A program made the position numbers and the translations under genes. The notes below the pieces were generated by a model. The model searched no databases and was not told where the DNA came from. It saw only the letters and a program-made list of their open reading frames with translations. From NCBI GenBank assembly GCA_963751395.1, contig CAVVUC010000002.1, forward strand, positions 496,001 through 560,000: a stretch of DNA of 64,000 nt. Direction: 5' to 3'. How positions within the stretch are numbered: the first letter of the stretch is position 1; each line of letters starts with the position of its first letter. This stretch comes from CAVVUC01 sp963751395 (GTDB lineage Bacteria; Verrucomicrobiota; Verrucomicrobiia; Chthoniobacterales; Chthoniobacteraceae). Below are positions 43,253 to 50,520 of this stretch, in pieces.

Positions 43253-43984
43253 TCAGTCATGGCTCGAAGTGGTTTGATTTACTTTGATTTGGTTTGATTT
43301 TTCAGCGTCAGGGACAGTTTCAGGACAGGAACAAGGAACTGAGGCTGCCGCTTTCTCGGGCGGCCGGCCGAAAATCTCCCGGATCCGCCGCCTCCGCTCC
43401 TCGGGGCTGAGGTAATTCCGGCAAATCGTGTCGCGCACCGCCGGATTTTCTGCCCATCGCTGGAAATGCTCCACGACATCCTCCTCCGACTGCTCCCGCT
43501 CGCGTTCGAGCCGCTCCTGCTCGATTTTCAATCGACCGGCGCTGTGGTCGCCACGCCGCAACTCTGCAACATCCCTGCAAAGGCCTTGCAGGAGGCGGAG
43601 TTTGCGCCGCAATTCATCGGTCACCTCGCCGTCCCACCCCGCAAGCTCGGCGGCGAACCGCGAAGCGACCACCGTGGCGAGATGATCTGCCAGCAGCCCA
43701 TTCGCGGCCTCGTTGAGTTCCTTTGCATTGCCGGTCAATTCACGGACGCCCGCCAGCATCTCCTGTTGAGCCAGCCATTCGCGATAGCCGCCCTGCTTCC
43801 ATTGCGAAAGATTCTGCTCGCTGACCGGGCTTCCGCCGAACTCCCGCGCCAGCACCGCCAGCACTTCTGGCAGCCCATTCAACCACGGGAGAAGGCTTCG
43901 GCCCGTTTGGCCGTCCTGCAACCGGCGGTTCAAGTGCGCCCGGATTTCACGGGGCAGACGGGCGATCTTTCCAATGCGTGTCAT
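43253..43984 (-). CDS. Phage Mu gp27-like (DUF3486-type) island protein
   Basis: 243 residues from MTRIGKIARLPREIRAHLN. The N-terminus (KIARLPREIRAHLNRRLQDG, then WLNGLPEV and NLSQWKQGGYREWL) resembles a small DNA-binding, terminase-like family in Mu-type phages. The rest is highly charged, with a coiled coil around RLKIEQERLEREREQSEEDV. Its start overlaps the stop of the 74-residue gene upstream (ATGA). Such pairs occur in mobile regions of related genomes, to my recollection. Confidence 0.5.
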   Translation of the reverse strand: MTRIGKIARLPREIRAHLNRRLQDGQTGRSLLPWLNGLPEVLAVLAREFGGSPVSEQNLSQWKQGGYREWLAQQEMLAGVRELTGNAKELNEAANGLLADHLATVVASRFAAELAGWDGEVTDELRRKLRLLQGLCRDVAELRRGDHSAGRLKIEQERLEREREQSEEDVVEHFQRWAENPAVRDTICRNYLSPEERRRRIREIFGRPPEKAAASVPCSCPETVPDAEKSNQIKVNQTTSSHD

Positions 43985-44205
43985 TTGGAAGACCCCGTGC
44001 CTGAAGCAGCCACGGAAGGAATTGGATGCCCCCAGTCCTCCTCCTCCAGCCCTTCCGCGCCAAACATTGCCACGCGGATATGCGCGATAAGCTCCGCATT
44101 GGAATACCAACCGTTGCGTTCCGCATATTCTTCAATTTGTTGCGAGAGACGTTCGTAAACTGTGAAGCGTCCCTTCGGGATCGGTTTTCTTTGTTTTCTT
44201 TTCAC
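43981..44205 (-). CDS. Small Arc-like protein paired with the gp27-like gene
   Basis: 74 residues, basic N-terminus (MKRKQRKPIPKGRFTVYERL), then SQQIEEYAERNGWYSNAELI, a short helix-turn pattern reminiscent of ribbon-helix-helix proteins. No firm family. Overlaps the next gene by ATGA. Confidence 0.45.
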   Translation of the reverse strand: MKRKQRKPIPKGRFTVYERLSQQIEEYAERNGWYSNAELIAHIRVAMFGAEGLEEEDWGHPIPSVAASGTGSSK

Positions 44206-44251
44206 GGGATGTTCCTTTATTTTTGTGTTGTGGCGGGCTTTTCGAGCGCGG

Positions 44252-44461
44252 CTACGGGTATTTCCCTTTGATGTGGAGGTGGTAATAAATGCCCTTGGAG
44301 GTGGCTTTCATCAGCCCCGCATAAACCGGCCATGGCACACCGGGGTGTTCATAGATGGTGTCACTGGTGTGGAACAGGACTGCCAGCGTGTGGCCGTCAT
44401 AACCAATGGCGCGGATGCAACTCGATTGAACCGGAATCATATACATGGTGTTTTGGCGCAC
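44252..44461 (-). CDS. KTSC-domain protein
   Basis: 69 residues. The full length matches the KTSC domain: MIPVQSSCIRAIGYDGHTLA, then VLFHTSDTIYEHPGVPW and LMKATSKGIYYHLHIKGKYP. KTSC domains are found at the C-terminus of some lysyl-tRNA synthetases and, as stand-alone proteins, often in phages and islands; the function is unknown. The start could be either of the first two Met codons (MRQNTM or MYMIPV). Confidence 0.75.
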   Translation of the reverse strand: MRQNTMYMIPVQSSCIRAIGYDGHTLAVLFHTSDTIYEHPGVPWPVYAGLMKATSKGIYYHLHIKGKYP

Positions 44462-44568
44462 CTCTTACGGCACAGGAGAAATTCCTTCAAAATACCGTGC
44501 CAACGGTGCCAAGCCCCCTCGGTTGGTCCGGGAATTTATCTGCGCCCGCTACACCTCGAAAGGACTGG

Positions 44569-44850
44569 CTACGGCGGCTCCGGAAAGTCTTCGACCAGCC
44601 CGAGATGCACTGCGAGCCGCTTCGTCCCGGCATAGCTCGTGATAGAGCGGCTTTTTGCCTCCCGAAACAGCCGCAATTTCTGACGCCGCGACATCCGCCT
44701 GAAAAGGGCTAGACTGCGATGCTCGCATCCTGCCGTAAAGTTCTCCTCCCACTGCCTGTCCAACGCGGCAGCCTCTTGCAGCGTTAGCGGGATGGCTGTC
44801 AGCTTGCCATCCAAACCAATTTGCACGGCCTGATGGTGTGATGCTTTCAT
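44569..44850 (-). CDS. Uncharacterised island protein
   Basis: 93 residues from MKASHHQAVQIGLDGKLTAI. Basic, with ALFRRMSRRQKLRLFREAKS in the middle. No domain recognised. Member of the minus-strand gene run of the island. Confidence 0.4.
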   Translation of the reverse strand: MKASHHQAVQIGLDGKLTAIPLTLQEAAALDRQWEENFTAGCEHRSLALFRRMSRRQKLRLFREAKSRSITSYAGTKRLAVHLGLVEDFPEPP

Positions 44851-44882
44851 TGTCTTCTTCTTTTTGTAGCACGGGTTTGGAT

Positions 44883-44987
44883 TCAAGCCAACGGCAGCCG
44901 TCGAAAACGCAGTGCGCAGACATGCATCGTTTCCAGCACCTCATCGGCCAATTCCAGCCGACGGCGTTGACTTCTCTTCACAATCAC
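44883..44987 (-). CDS. Possible 34-residue ORF
   Basis: GTG overlaps the stop of the interrupted gene at 44984 (GTGA). Product about 34 residues (MIVKRSQRRRLELADEVLET start). Only the overlap supports it. Confidence 0.2.
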   Translation of the reverse strand: MIVKRSQRRRLELADEVLETMHVCALRFRRLPLA

Positions 44988-45197
44988 GAGGGATTGGTAA
45001 AAGCGCGCTCAAGCAGGTAATGGGCATCCGCAGGCTCCTCCTCGCCCGCGTGTGCTTCGATGAAGCCCGGAAAACGCTCCCGCAACCATTCCGCCGATAT
45101 TTCACCAATCCACAGCGCCCGGTTGTCGGGATGTTCCACCGCAGACGCGAGCATGAAGGTTTGGGCGCGGAACAGGACGCCAAGGCGGTAACTCTTG

Positions 45198-47136
45198 GTG
45201 CGCCCGTGAAGCGGGCGTCAACGCGGGTGGAAGTCCCGCCGGTGCAATTAGACGGTTCAGCACCGCAGACCGTGCCAACTGCGTCGCCGCGAGGCGGGGT
45301 GGGGAGCAGGCATGGAGTCGAACCGGCAGGTCGCAATGCACAGATGAACCACATAAATGAGCCTCGAAAAACACTCCCGGCAGCCGAGCCTCTCAAGAGT
45401 GGGCGAAGGCCGCAGAGTCGAGACCCAGACCAACCGTCGTGGGTTTTGACAATGGACCGGCGGGGTCTGCGTGGGCGACATGTCGCGGAGTGACGCGCGG
45501 GTAAACGGGGAGATCTGTCATGGCGGGTAAGCAAGACTCAACTGGCGGCACAACCCCAACAAAGGGGAAGGCCGTGCAGGCCAGGACAGAAGTCGGAGGC
45601 GTTCGTAGTAGTGATAATCCCGTGCCGGACCTCTGGTTCGGGCAACCCGCGGGGGAGCGAAGGGACGCCACTTGTTCCGCAGGAGCGAAGCGCAGGGAAG
45701 GACGTGGTGACGGCCCGCGAGGGCTACCAGCACCCGAGAAAGTCCGGCAACTGCAAATCACCCTGTATCGGAAAGCGAAGTCCAAGCCGGAATACCGGTT
45801 CTGGAGTCTATATGGAGAAGTGCAACGCGCCAACGTGCTGGCAGCAGCTTGGCGGCGCGTGAAAGCGAATGCAGGAGCGGCGGGGGTGGATGGAGTGAGC
45901 ATCGAGGAACTCGCCGCCGATGCGCAGGTGGAAGCCGCGTGGCTGAACGCGCTGCAAGAGGAGCTTCACTGCAAAACGTACCGGCCCGCGCCGGTGCGCA
46001 GGGTGAAGATTCCCAAAGCCAGTGGAGGGTTTCGTGGGTTGGGGATTCCCACGGTGAAAGACCGCGTGGTGCAGATGGCGGTGTATCTGGTGCTGATGCC
46101 GATCTTCGAGGCGGACTTCCATCCGCGCTCCTTCGGTTTTCGGCCCGGACGGGGCGCCCACCAGGCGGTGGAGGTAATCCGGGAGGCATTGCGCATGGGC
46201 AAGACCGAGGTGGTCGATGCCGATCTGGGGCAATACTTCGACACGATCCCGCATCGGAAGCTGATGCGGCAGGTGGCCCGGCGGGTGAGCGACGGGATGA
46301 TCCTGAAACTCATCAAAGCCTGGCTGCGCGCGCCGATCGTCGAGGAAGAGCAAGGCGGAGGCCGGAGGATGAAGGCCAACCCCTGTGGCACCCCGCAGGG
46401 CGGCGTCATCTCTCCCTTGCTGGCCAACATCTACCTTCATCCGCTGGATGAGGGCGTGAATGAATGCCGGCAAAAGCCGCGGATGGTGCGGTATGCGGAC
46501 GATCTGGTGATCCTCTGTCGGCCCGGAGAAGGAGAGGGGATGAAGGAGCGGCTGGCTCGGTGGCTGCAAAGCCGGGGGCTGGCCCTGAACGAAACCAAGA
46601 CCCGAGTGCTCCAGAGCTGCGCGAGCGGCTTTGAGTTCCTGGGTTTCACCTTCCGCTGGCAGCAGTCGAAGAAGGGAACGCCGTATGTGCATACCGAGCC
46701 GAGCGCCGGCGCAGAGCAGGCGCTCCGGGACCGGGTGCGTGAACTCACCCGGCGTCCCACCACCTGGAGAGCGACTGGCGAGGTTGTGCGCGAGATCAAC
46801 CAAGTGACCCGTGGCTGGAGCAACTACTTTGCTTTGGCCCACCACCACCGGAGCTTCGGGCAGATGAATCACTTCATCGCCCACCGGCTGCGGCAATGGT
46901 TATGGCGCAAGCACGGGAATCCCTCGGGGAAATACCAGCGCTGGCCGGACCGCGAACTCTTCACCACGTATGGACTCTATCACCTGCCGGCGACGCTGGC
47001 GTAAGACATCGCAAACCGACAAAGGAACTCGGAAAGCCGGATGCGGGAAAACCGCCCGTCCGGTTTGATGAGGGGCGGGAAGCAGACGGTCACTGGCCCG
47101 CGGGCCTCTCAATCCGTCGCTTCCCGCCTACTCTAC
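45198..47136 (+). mobile_element. Group II intron, copy 1
   Basis: 1,939 bp. 5' end GTGCGCCC (the GUGYG rule); 3' end ...CTCTAC (AY rule), fixed by the in-frame restoration of the interrupted gene. Domain V is visible at about 47034-47067: AGCCGGATGCGGGAAAACCG, then CCCGTCCGGTTT, with the AGC catalytic triad; domain VI follows. It encodes its reverse transcriptase/maturase at 45520. The 5' flank AACTCTTG is shared with copy 2, consistent with intron-binding-site pairing. The comparison I made found one base difference from copy 2 (near 45488 and 59221). Confidence 0.93.
45520..47004 (+). CDS. ltrA: Group II intron reverse transcriptase/maturase, copy 1
   Basis: 494 residues. Splices the intron and reverse-transcribes it into DNA targets. 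Seen: RT fingers/palm with RVKIPKASGGFRGLGIPTVK and SFGFRPGRGAHQAVE, catalytic YADD in MVRYADDLVILC, NPCGTPQGGVISPLLANIYL, then the maturase (X) domain ending GWSNYFALAHHHRSFGQM. No C-terminal HNH endonuclease domain is present, so insertion probably uses nicks or replication forks. GGGGAG lies 7 bases before the ATG. Identical in sequence to the protein at 59253. Confidence 0.95.
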   Translation: MAGKQDSTGGTTPTKGKAVQARTEVGGVRSSDNPVPDLWFGQPAGERRDATCSAGAKRREGRGDGPRGLPAPEKVRQLQITLYRKAKSKPEYRFWSLYGEVQRANVLAAAWRRVKANAGAAGVDGVSIEELAADAQVEAAWLNALQEELHCKTYRPAPVRRVKIPKASGGFRGLGIPTVKDRVVQMAVYLVLMPIFEADFHPRSFGFRPGRGAHQAVEVIREALRMGKTEVVDADLGQYFDTIPHRKLMRQVARRVSDGMILKLIKAWLRAPIVEEEQGGGRRMKANPCGTPQGGVISPLLANIYLHPLDEGVNECRQKPRMVRYADDLVILCRPGEGEGMKERLARWLQSRGLALNETKTRVLQSCASGFEFLGFTFRWQQSKKGTPYVHTEPSAGAEQALRDRVRELTRRPTTWRATGEVVREINQVTRGWSNYFALAHHHRSFGQMNHFIAHRLRQWLWRKHGNPSGKYQRWPDRELFTTYGLYHLPATLA

Positions 47137-47332
47137 TCTCTCACGCCTTCCGGATAGTTTGCGTGGTAAAAATCCAACTCCAATTCATTGCGTCCCGTTT
47201 TCAGTGGCCGCACGCTCTCGACGCGAATTGGCGAAGGGCTTTGAAACGGCACGCCGCTCAAATCGTCATTCCAAAGCTCCATCGCATACCAGCGTTGTGG
47301 AAGAAGGGTGAAGCGCTGGAGGGATTTCGTTT

Positions 47333-47686
47333 TCATACGAGTTCCCATTTCTCCAGCCACGGCTCCCAACGGGGGGCCGGTCCGGCACAAGGCACACCCC
47401 GCCAGAGCAATTCTCCACTTTCCCAGACCGTCAATTCGCTCATGTGGCGCAAGCCCCATCGCACGGCGAACTCATGCCAGAGACTCCACGGAATGTCGTC
47501 GATCAGCACCATTCGCAGTGGGATGCGTTCTCGCAATTCCGCAGGCAATTGGTGCCATCGGCTCATGGTCAACACGCCTGGGCAATCGCATGGGGAGTGA
47601 AACCAGACTGCGCGCCTGCCGGGTTGTGTCAGCCACGACTCCACATCAGCCGGTTCCAATCGCGGGGGAGAAGGTAATGGGTTCAA
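47333..47686 (-). CDS. Thioredoxin-like island protein with CxC motif
   Basis: 117 residues from TTG 47686, with GGAG eight bases upstream. The pattern AVWFHSPCDCPGVLTMSRWH resembles the thioredoxin active-site strand and helix, but with C-x-C in place of C-x-x-C. The C-terminal part ELTVWESGELLWRGVPC resembles the thioredoxin beta hairpin. Fold assignment is by eye. Overlaps the intron-interrupted gene downstream (ATGA), so the two were probably a functional unit. Confidence 0.5.
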   Translation of the reverse strand: MNPLPSPPRLEPADVESWLTQPGRRAVWFHSPCDCPGVLTMSRWHQLPAELRERIPLRMVLIDDIPWSLWHEFAVRWGLRHMSELTVWESGELLWRGVPCAGPAPRWEPWLEKWELV

Positions 47687-47899
47687 TGCCCGGACTCCTT
47701 CAACCTCGCGTGCGATTTTATCGTCGGTCCGGAACCTTTTGTTTCCACGGGTTGAACTGATTTTCCCAGCTGTGGAGAGAGCGGTCTGAAGCGGCCAACA
47801 AGCCGAAGGATCGCCTGTAGTTTGTCATGCAGCTCAGATTACAATCTGCGTTTGAGAGGTATGCAATCTTGCGCCGTCCGCAATTCAAAAATGAAGCAA

Positions 47900-48298
47900 T
47901 CAATAATCCCGCATGAAAATGCGGACCTCGACCTGCAGCCATTCGCCCTGCCACGTCTTTGATTCCAGCCTGCCAAAGAGCAGCTTGCCCGCGTCCATGA
48001 GCCGGGCAAGCGCCTCGTTCTTGGCGCGGGGCACATAGCCGAGGTGATGCCCCTGCTCGTCGTAAATCATGATTGCCAGGGTGTCGTGCGGGTTGCCCGG
48101 CTCGCGCTTGAGCGGGAGCAGCACGCCGGGCAGCAATTCCGGCTCGACGCTTTTTACGTCGCGATGGCTCGTGCCCGCAATGTGGCATTCCACAAGCATG
48201 ATCTCCCGCGCGAACGGCATCAACGCTCCATTCTTACCGAACGAGCCGTGCATCAGCGCCAGCAGCGCCGGGTCAATTGTTGCCAAAGAGTTTTCCAT
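47900..48298 (-). CDS. Stand-alone HIRAN-domain protein
   Basis: 132 residues from MENSLATIDPALLALMHG. Residues ~60-130 match a HIRAN domain: VLLPLKREPGNPHDTLAIMI, then YDEQGHHLGYVPRAKNEALA. HIRAN domains bind DNA 3' ends in helicases such as HLTF and also occur alone in phages. The start lies inside the 3' end of the J-domain gene (overlap 26 bp), so the genes are translationally linked. Confidence 0.8.
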   Translation of the reverse strand: MENSLATIDPALLALMHGSFGKNGALMPFAREIMLVECHIAGTSHRDVKSVEPELLPGVLLPLKREPGNPHDTLAIMIYDEQGHHLGYVPRAKNEALARLMDAGKLLFGRLESKTWQGEWLQVEVRIFMRDY

Positions 48299-49106
48299 CG
48301 CCAATTCCTTTCGTGAGTGTTTGCAGATGCGCGGACAGGGCGTCGCGCTGCTTCTGCCATTCCGCTGTTTGTTTTTCAAGTTCATCGCGCCTCAATGCAA
48401 CCCACGCCTCATTTTCCAAGTCGCTCCTCAGCGTGAACGGCGGCTGGCTCTCGATGCGCTCGATGCGTTCCAGCGTTGCTGCGATCTGCTTGCTCAAGGT
48501 TTCCTGCTCCTTGCGCAACACATCCGGCGAGGCGGGCGGCGGCGTAACATTTGCGGCTTTTTCGGCGAGGAGAAGCAGGGCTTTCAACTCCTGTATGTCG
48601 CGCGCATCGTAGGCATCCTGCACGCGATGCCAGAGCCGCCTTTGATCGTCGGACAAACCCGGGTTCACATCCGGGTGCAGCAGTTTAACCAGGGCGTAAT
48701 AAAGCTTCTTCAGCTCGCGATCCTGTTCGGGCGGCAGGAGATTTTGCAGGCGGGCTTCCGCCGCCTTCAGTTTTTCCACGGCTTCTGCGATGCGGGTTTG
48801 CCACTGCAAAAATTCGAGTTCGATCTGGCCGTCGATGGCGTTCCAGTCTGGCGGTGTGCCGTGGTTGAGGCTTGCCTGCACAAGCTCCAGACGGCGTTTC
48901 GCGCGCTTCGTCTCGCATTGTGCCTGCAAAAGTTGCAGCTCCCACGCGCCGATTTTCTTTTGGTAAATGGCGAGCAGGTTCGGCTTCACGATGTCCACCA
49001 GTTCATGCACGTCGGAAAGCAGCGCGGTCAGTTCCTCACGCAGCAAATCGTTTTCATCCGTCAACCGGCGGACTTCGGGATGGATTTCTATGGGCTGGTC
49101 GCTCAT
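48273..49106 (-). CDS. Coiled-coil protein with J-domain-like HPD segment
   Basis: 277 residues. Long coiled coils (RRLTDENDLLREELTALLSD; SKQIAATLERIERIESQ) flank a ~45-residue segment LKKLYYALVKLLHPDVNPGL and VQDAYDARDIQEL, which carries the HPD tripeptide of DnaJ domains between two helices. It could recruit a DnaK-type chaperone. The start overlaps the previous gene's stop by ATGA (49103-49106). Confidence 0.65.
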   Translation of the reverse strand: MSDQPIEIHPEVRRLTDENDLLREELTALLSDVHELVDIVKPNLLAIYQKKIGAWELQLLQAQCETKRAKRRLELVQASLNHGTPPDWNAIDGQIELEFLQWQTRIAEAVEKLKAAEARLQNLLPPEQDRELKKLYYALVKLLHPDVNPGLSDDQRRLWHRVQDAYDARDIQELKALLLLAEKAANVTPPPASPDVLRKEQETLSKQIAATLERIERIESQPPFTLRSDLENEAWVALRRDELEKQTAEWQKQRDALSAHLQTLTKGIGDGKLFGNN

Positions 49107-49876
49107 GACACGAGATGGTTGATGTTGCGCCACGCATACTGCGCCGGACGCGGCTCGCCGCGCAAGAACGCCTCGAATATTTTCAGCGTTTCGGCATAGG
49201 TGATGAAATCCGGGTCGCTGTTGACCGGCATTTTTTGAGTCGGGTCTGCTCCCTTCAACGCCGCAAACCGTTTGCTGTCCTGCGCTCTCCATTGCTCAAA
49301 CTTGCCCGGATTTCTCATGTCATGAGTCTCCCGCCATTCGACACAAAAGCGCCGTCCCTTGGCAATGCAGACAACACCATGCTGGCGGTTTAACAGTTCG
49401 CCCCACGGCTCCGGTCCGCCCGGACGAACGCCCCGGATCAATGTCGGAAGATCATCCGGCGTAATGTCGCAGGCCGCTTCCCAAGGAGGAAGCTCCCCCG
49501 TGATGAAACAATTCAATTTTGGGAGGGAACAGGGGATCGTGTATCCGTCTTGTTCATCATATCCGCCCAAATCCAGCGGAACAAACCAGTCGTGAAAGCG
49601 CAGCACTCTTTCTTTGGAAGCATTGAAACGCGGGCACGTCACAAACACAAAATTCGCCTTCTCCGGCGACGCCGCAGGGTTCACCTGCCAGTCCCATTCC
49701 TCGCCGAGTGTGCGACCTTCAACGGCGGCTTTTTTTAGTTCCATCACCAACGGGCGCGCGTCGAATGTCTGCAACGCCGGATGCATTTCACCGCGCAAAA
49801 GCGACGCATAAACCTCCGCCGGTTTGCCTGGCAGATCGTTGTCCGCCCATTTCCAGAAATAGTATTCCGCGGTCAT
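49103..49876 (-). CDS. Uncharacterised island protein, first gene of the J-domain/HIRAN run
   Basis: 257 residues. Aromatic-rich, acidic N-terminus (MTAEYYFWKWADNDLPGKPA), middle NFVFVTCPRFNASKERVLRF and WEAACDITPDDLPTLIRGVR. No signal peptide, membrane helix or known domain seen. It heads the overlapping run 257-aa, J-domain, HIRAN. Confidence 0.5.
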   Translation of the reverse strand: MTAEYYFWKWADNDLPGKPAEVYASLLRGEMHPALQTFDARPLVMELKKAAVEGRTLGEEWDWQVNPAASPEKANFVFVTCPRFNASKERVLRFHDWFVPLDLGGYDEQDGYTIPCSLPKLNCFITGELPPWEAACDITPDDLPTLIRGVRPGGPEPWGELLNRQHGVVCIAKGRRFCVEWRETHDMRNPGKFEQWRAQDSKRFAALKGADPTQKMPVNSDPDFITYAETLKIFEAFLRGEPRPAQYAWRNINHLVS

Positions 49877-49901
49877 ATCGACAAAATGGCCGGTTACTGT
49901 T

Positions 49902-49994
49902 TCAGGGTTTGAACAGGCCGCTGTTGCAATGCGCCCTGCCGAGGGTGACGAGCGTTTCGAGGATTTCGGAAATGTTGGCGCGGAGGGCTTTCAT
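49902..49994 (-). CDS. 30-residue ORF, probable remnant
   Basis: MKALRANISEILETLVTLGR and a short tail, 3 bp after the toxin gene. The string resembles the C-terminal helix of restriction or methylation proteins, so it is probably a remnant of a longer gene. Confidence 0.3.
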   Translation of the reverse strand: MKALRANISEILETLVTLGRAHCNSGLFKP

Positions 49995-49997
49995 GGA

Positions 49998-50255
49998 TCA
50001 ATCCCGATACACCTCGCGCCGGTGGCCGATGACACCGACGGTGATTTGCCGCGCCTTTGCGTCTGCGAAATAGAGGACCCGGTAATCGCCCACACGGATG
50101 CGCCAGCCGTCGCGATTTTTGAGTTTCTTGCAGCCATGCGGAAAAGGCTCGTTTTCCAAGGCCAGAACCGCCTGTGCAACACGCGACTGCATTCTGACGG
50201 GCAGACGGGCGAGTTCCTTTTTTGCGTCGCGCGCGATCTGGATGCGCCAGCTCAC
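49998..50255 (-). CDS. ParE/RelE-family toxin
   Basis: 85 residues from GTG 50255. Seen: WRIQIARDAKKELARLPVRM, then LKNRDGWRIRVGDYRVLYF and GVIGHRREVYRD, the standard beta-sheet core of RelE/ParE toxins (mRNA interferases or gyrase poisons). The Arg residues needed in RelE-type enzymes are present in the WRIRVGDYRVLY block. Its GTG overlaps the antitoxin TGA, a typical toxin-antitoxin arrangement. Confidence 0.85.
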   Translation of the reverse strand: MSWRIQIARDAKKELARLPVRMQSRVAQAVLALENEPFPHGCKKLKNRDGWRIRVGDYRVLYFADAKARQITVGVIGHRREVYRD

Positions 50256-50458
50256 ACGCGAATTTTGAGTGCCTTGAGCACATCGCGGAAAGATTCGCGG
50301 GGCTGGCGGCGGCGGGCTTCCAGGGCCAGCGTGTCGGAGAGGTCTTCGGCGAGCCTGGCATCGGCGACGATCTTTTCCAAAACCGCCTCGCGTTCGCGCG
50401 GCTTCAACGCCTTGAACGCCGTGACAAACACCTCGGCTGTTGCTTCGGTCACACTCAT
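50252..50458 (-). CDS. Antitoxin paired with the ParE/RelE toxin
   Basis: 68 residues from MSVTEATAEVFVTAFKALKP; a longer version starting at ATG 50524 overlaps the restriction-modification stop (ATGA) and adds 22 residues. Helical and charged, ending SFRDVLKALKIRV, which would be the toxin-binding tail. It lies directly downstream of the restriction-modification gene, so loss of the whole block could be penalised by the toxin. Confidence 0.65.
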   Translation of the reverse strand: MSVTEATAEVFVTAFKALKPREREAVLEKIVADARLAEDLSDTLALEARRRQPRESFRDVLKALKIRV

Positions 50459-50520
50459 GATGTCGCGAATGTCGCAGGGACTTGGCATGATCACAAGCCG
50501 GAAAGTGCCTGCGCGGGCCT

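Larger units (their letters stand above)
44984..47336 (-). pseudogene. Island gene split by antisense group II intron
   Basis: Two exon-like parts flank the intron: 47137-47336 (MKTKSLQRFTLLPQRWYAME to NYPEGVR) and 44984-45197 (KSYRLGVLFRAQTFMLASAV to AFTNPS and a stop). Removing exactly 45198-47136 joins them in frame into a 137-residue protein, reading ...PEGVRDKSYRLG... across the junction. The intron lies in antisense to this gene, so splicing cannot repair its mRNA; the gene is inactivated. No family recognised. Its ATG overlaps the stop of the thioredoxin-like gene (ATGA). Confidence 0.8.

Noticed and set aside
45808..46896. 362-codon minus-strand ORF within the intron
   Set aside because: Shadow of the reverse transcriptase; the same ORF in copy 2 is due only to identity of the introns.
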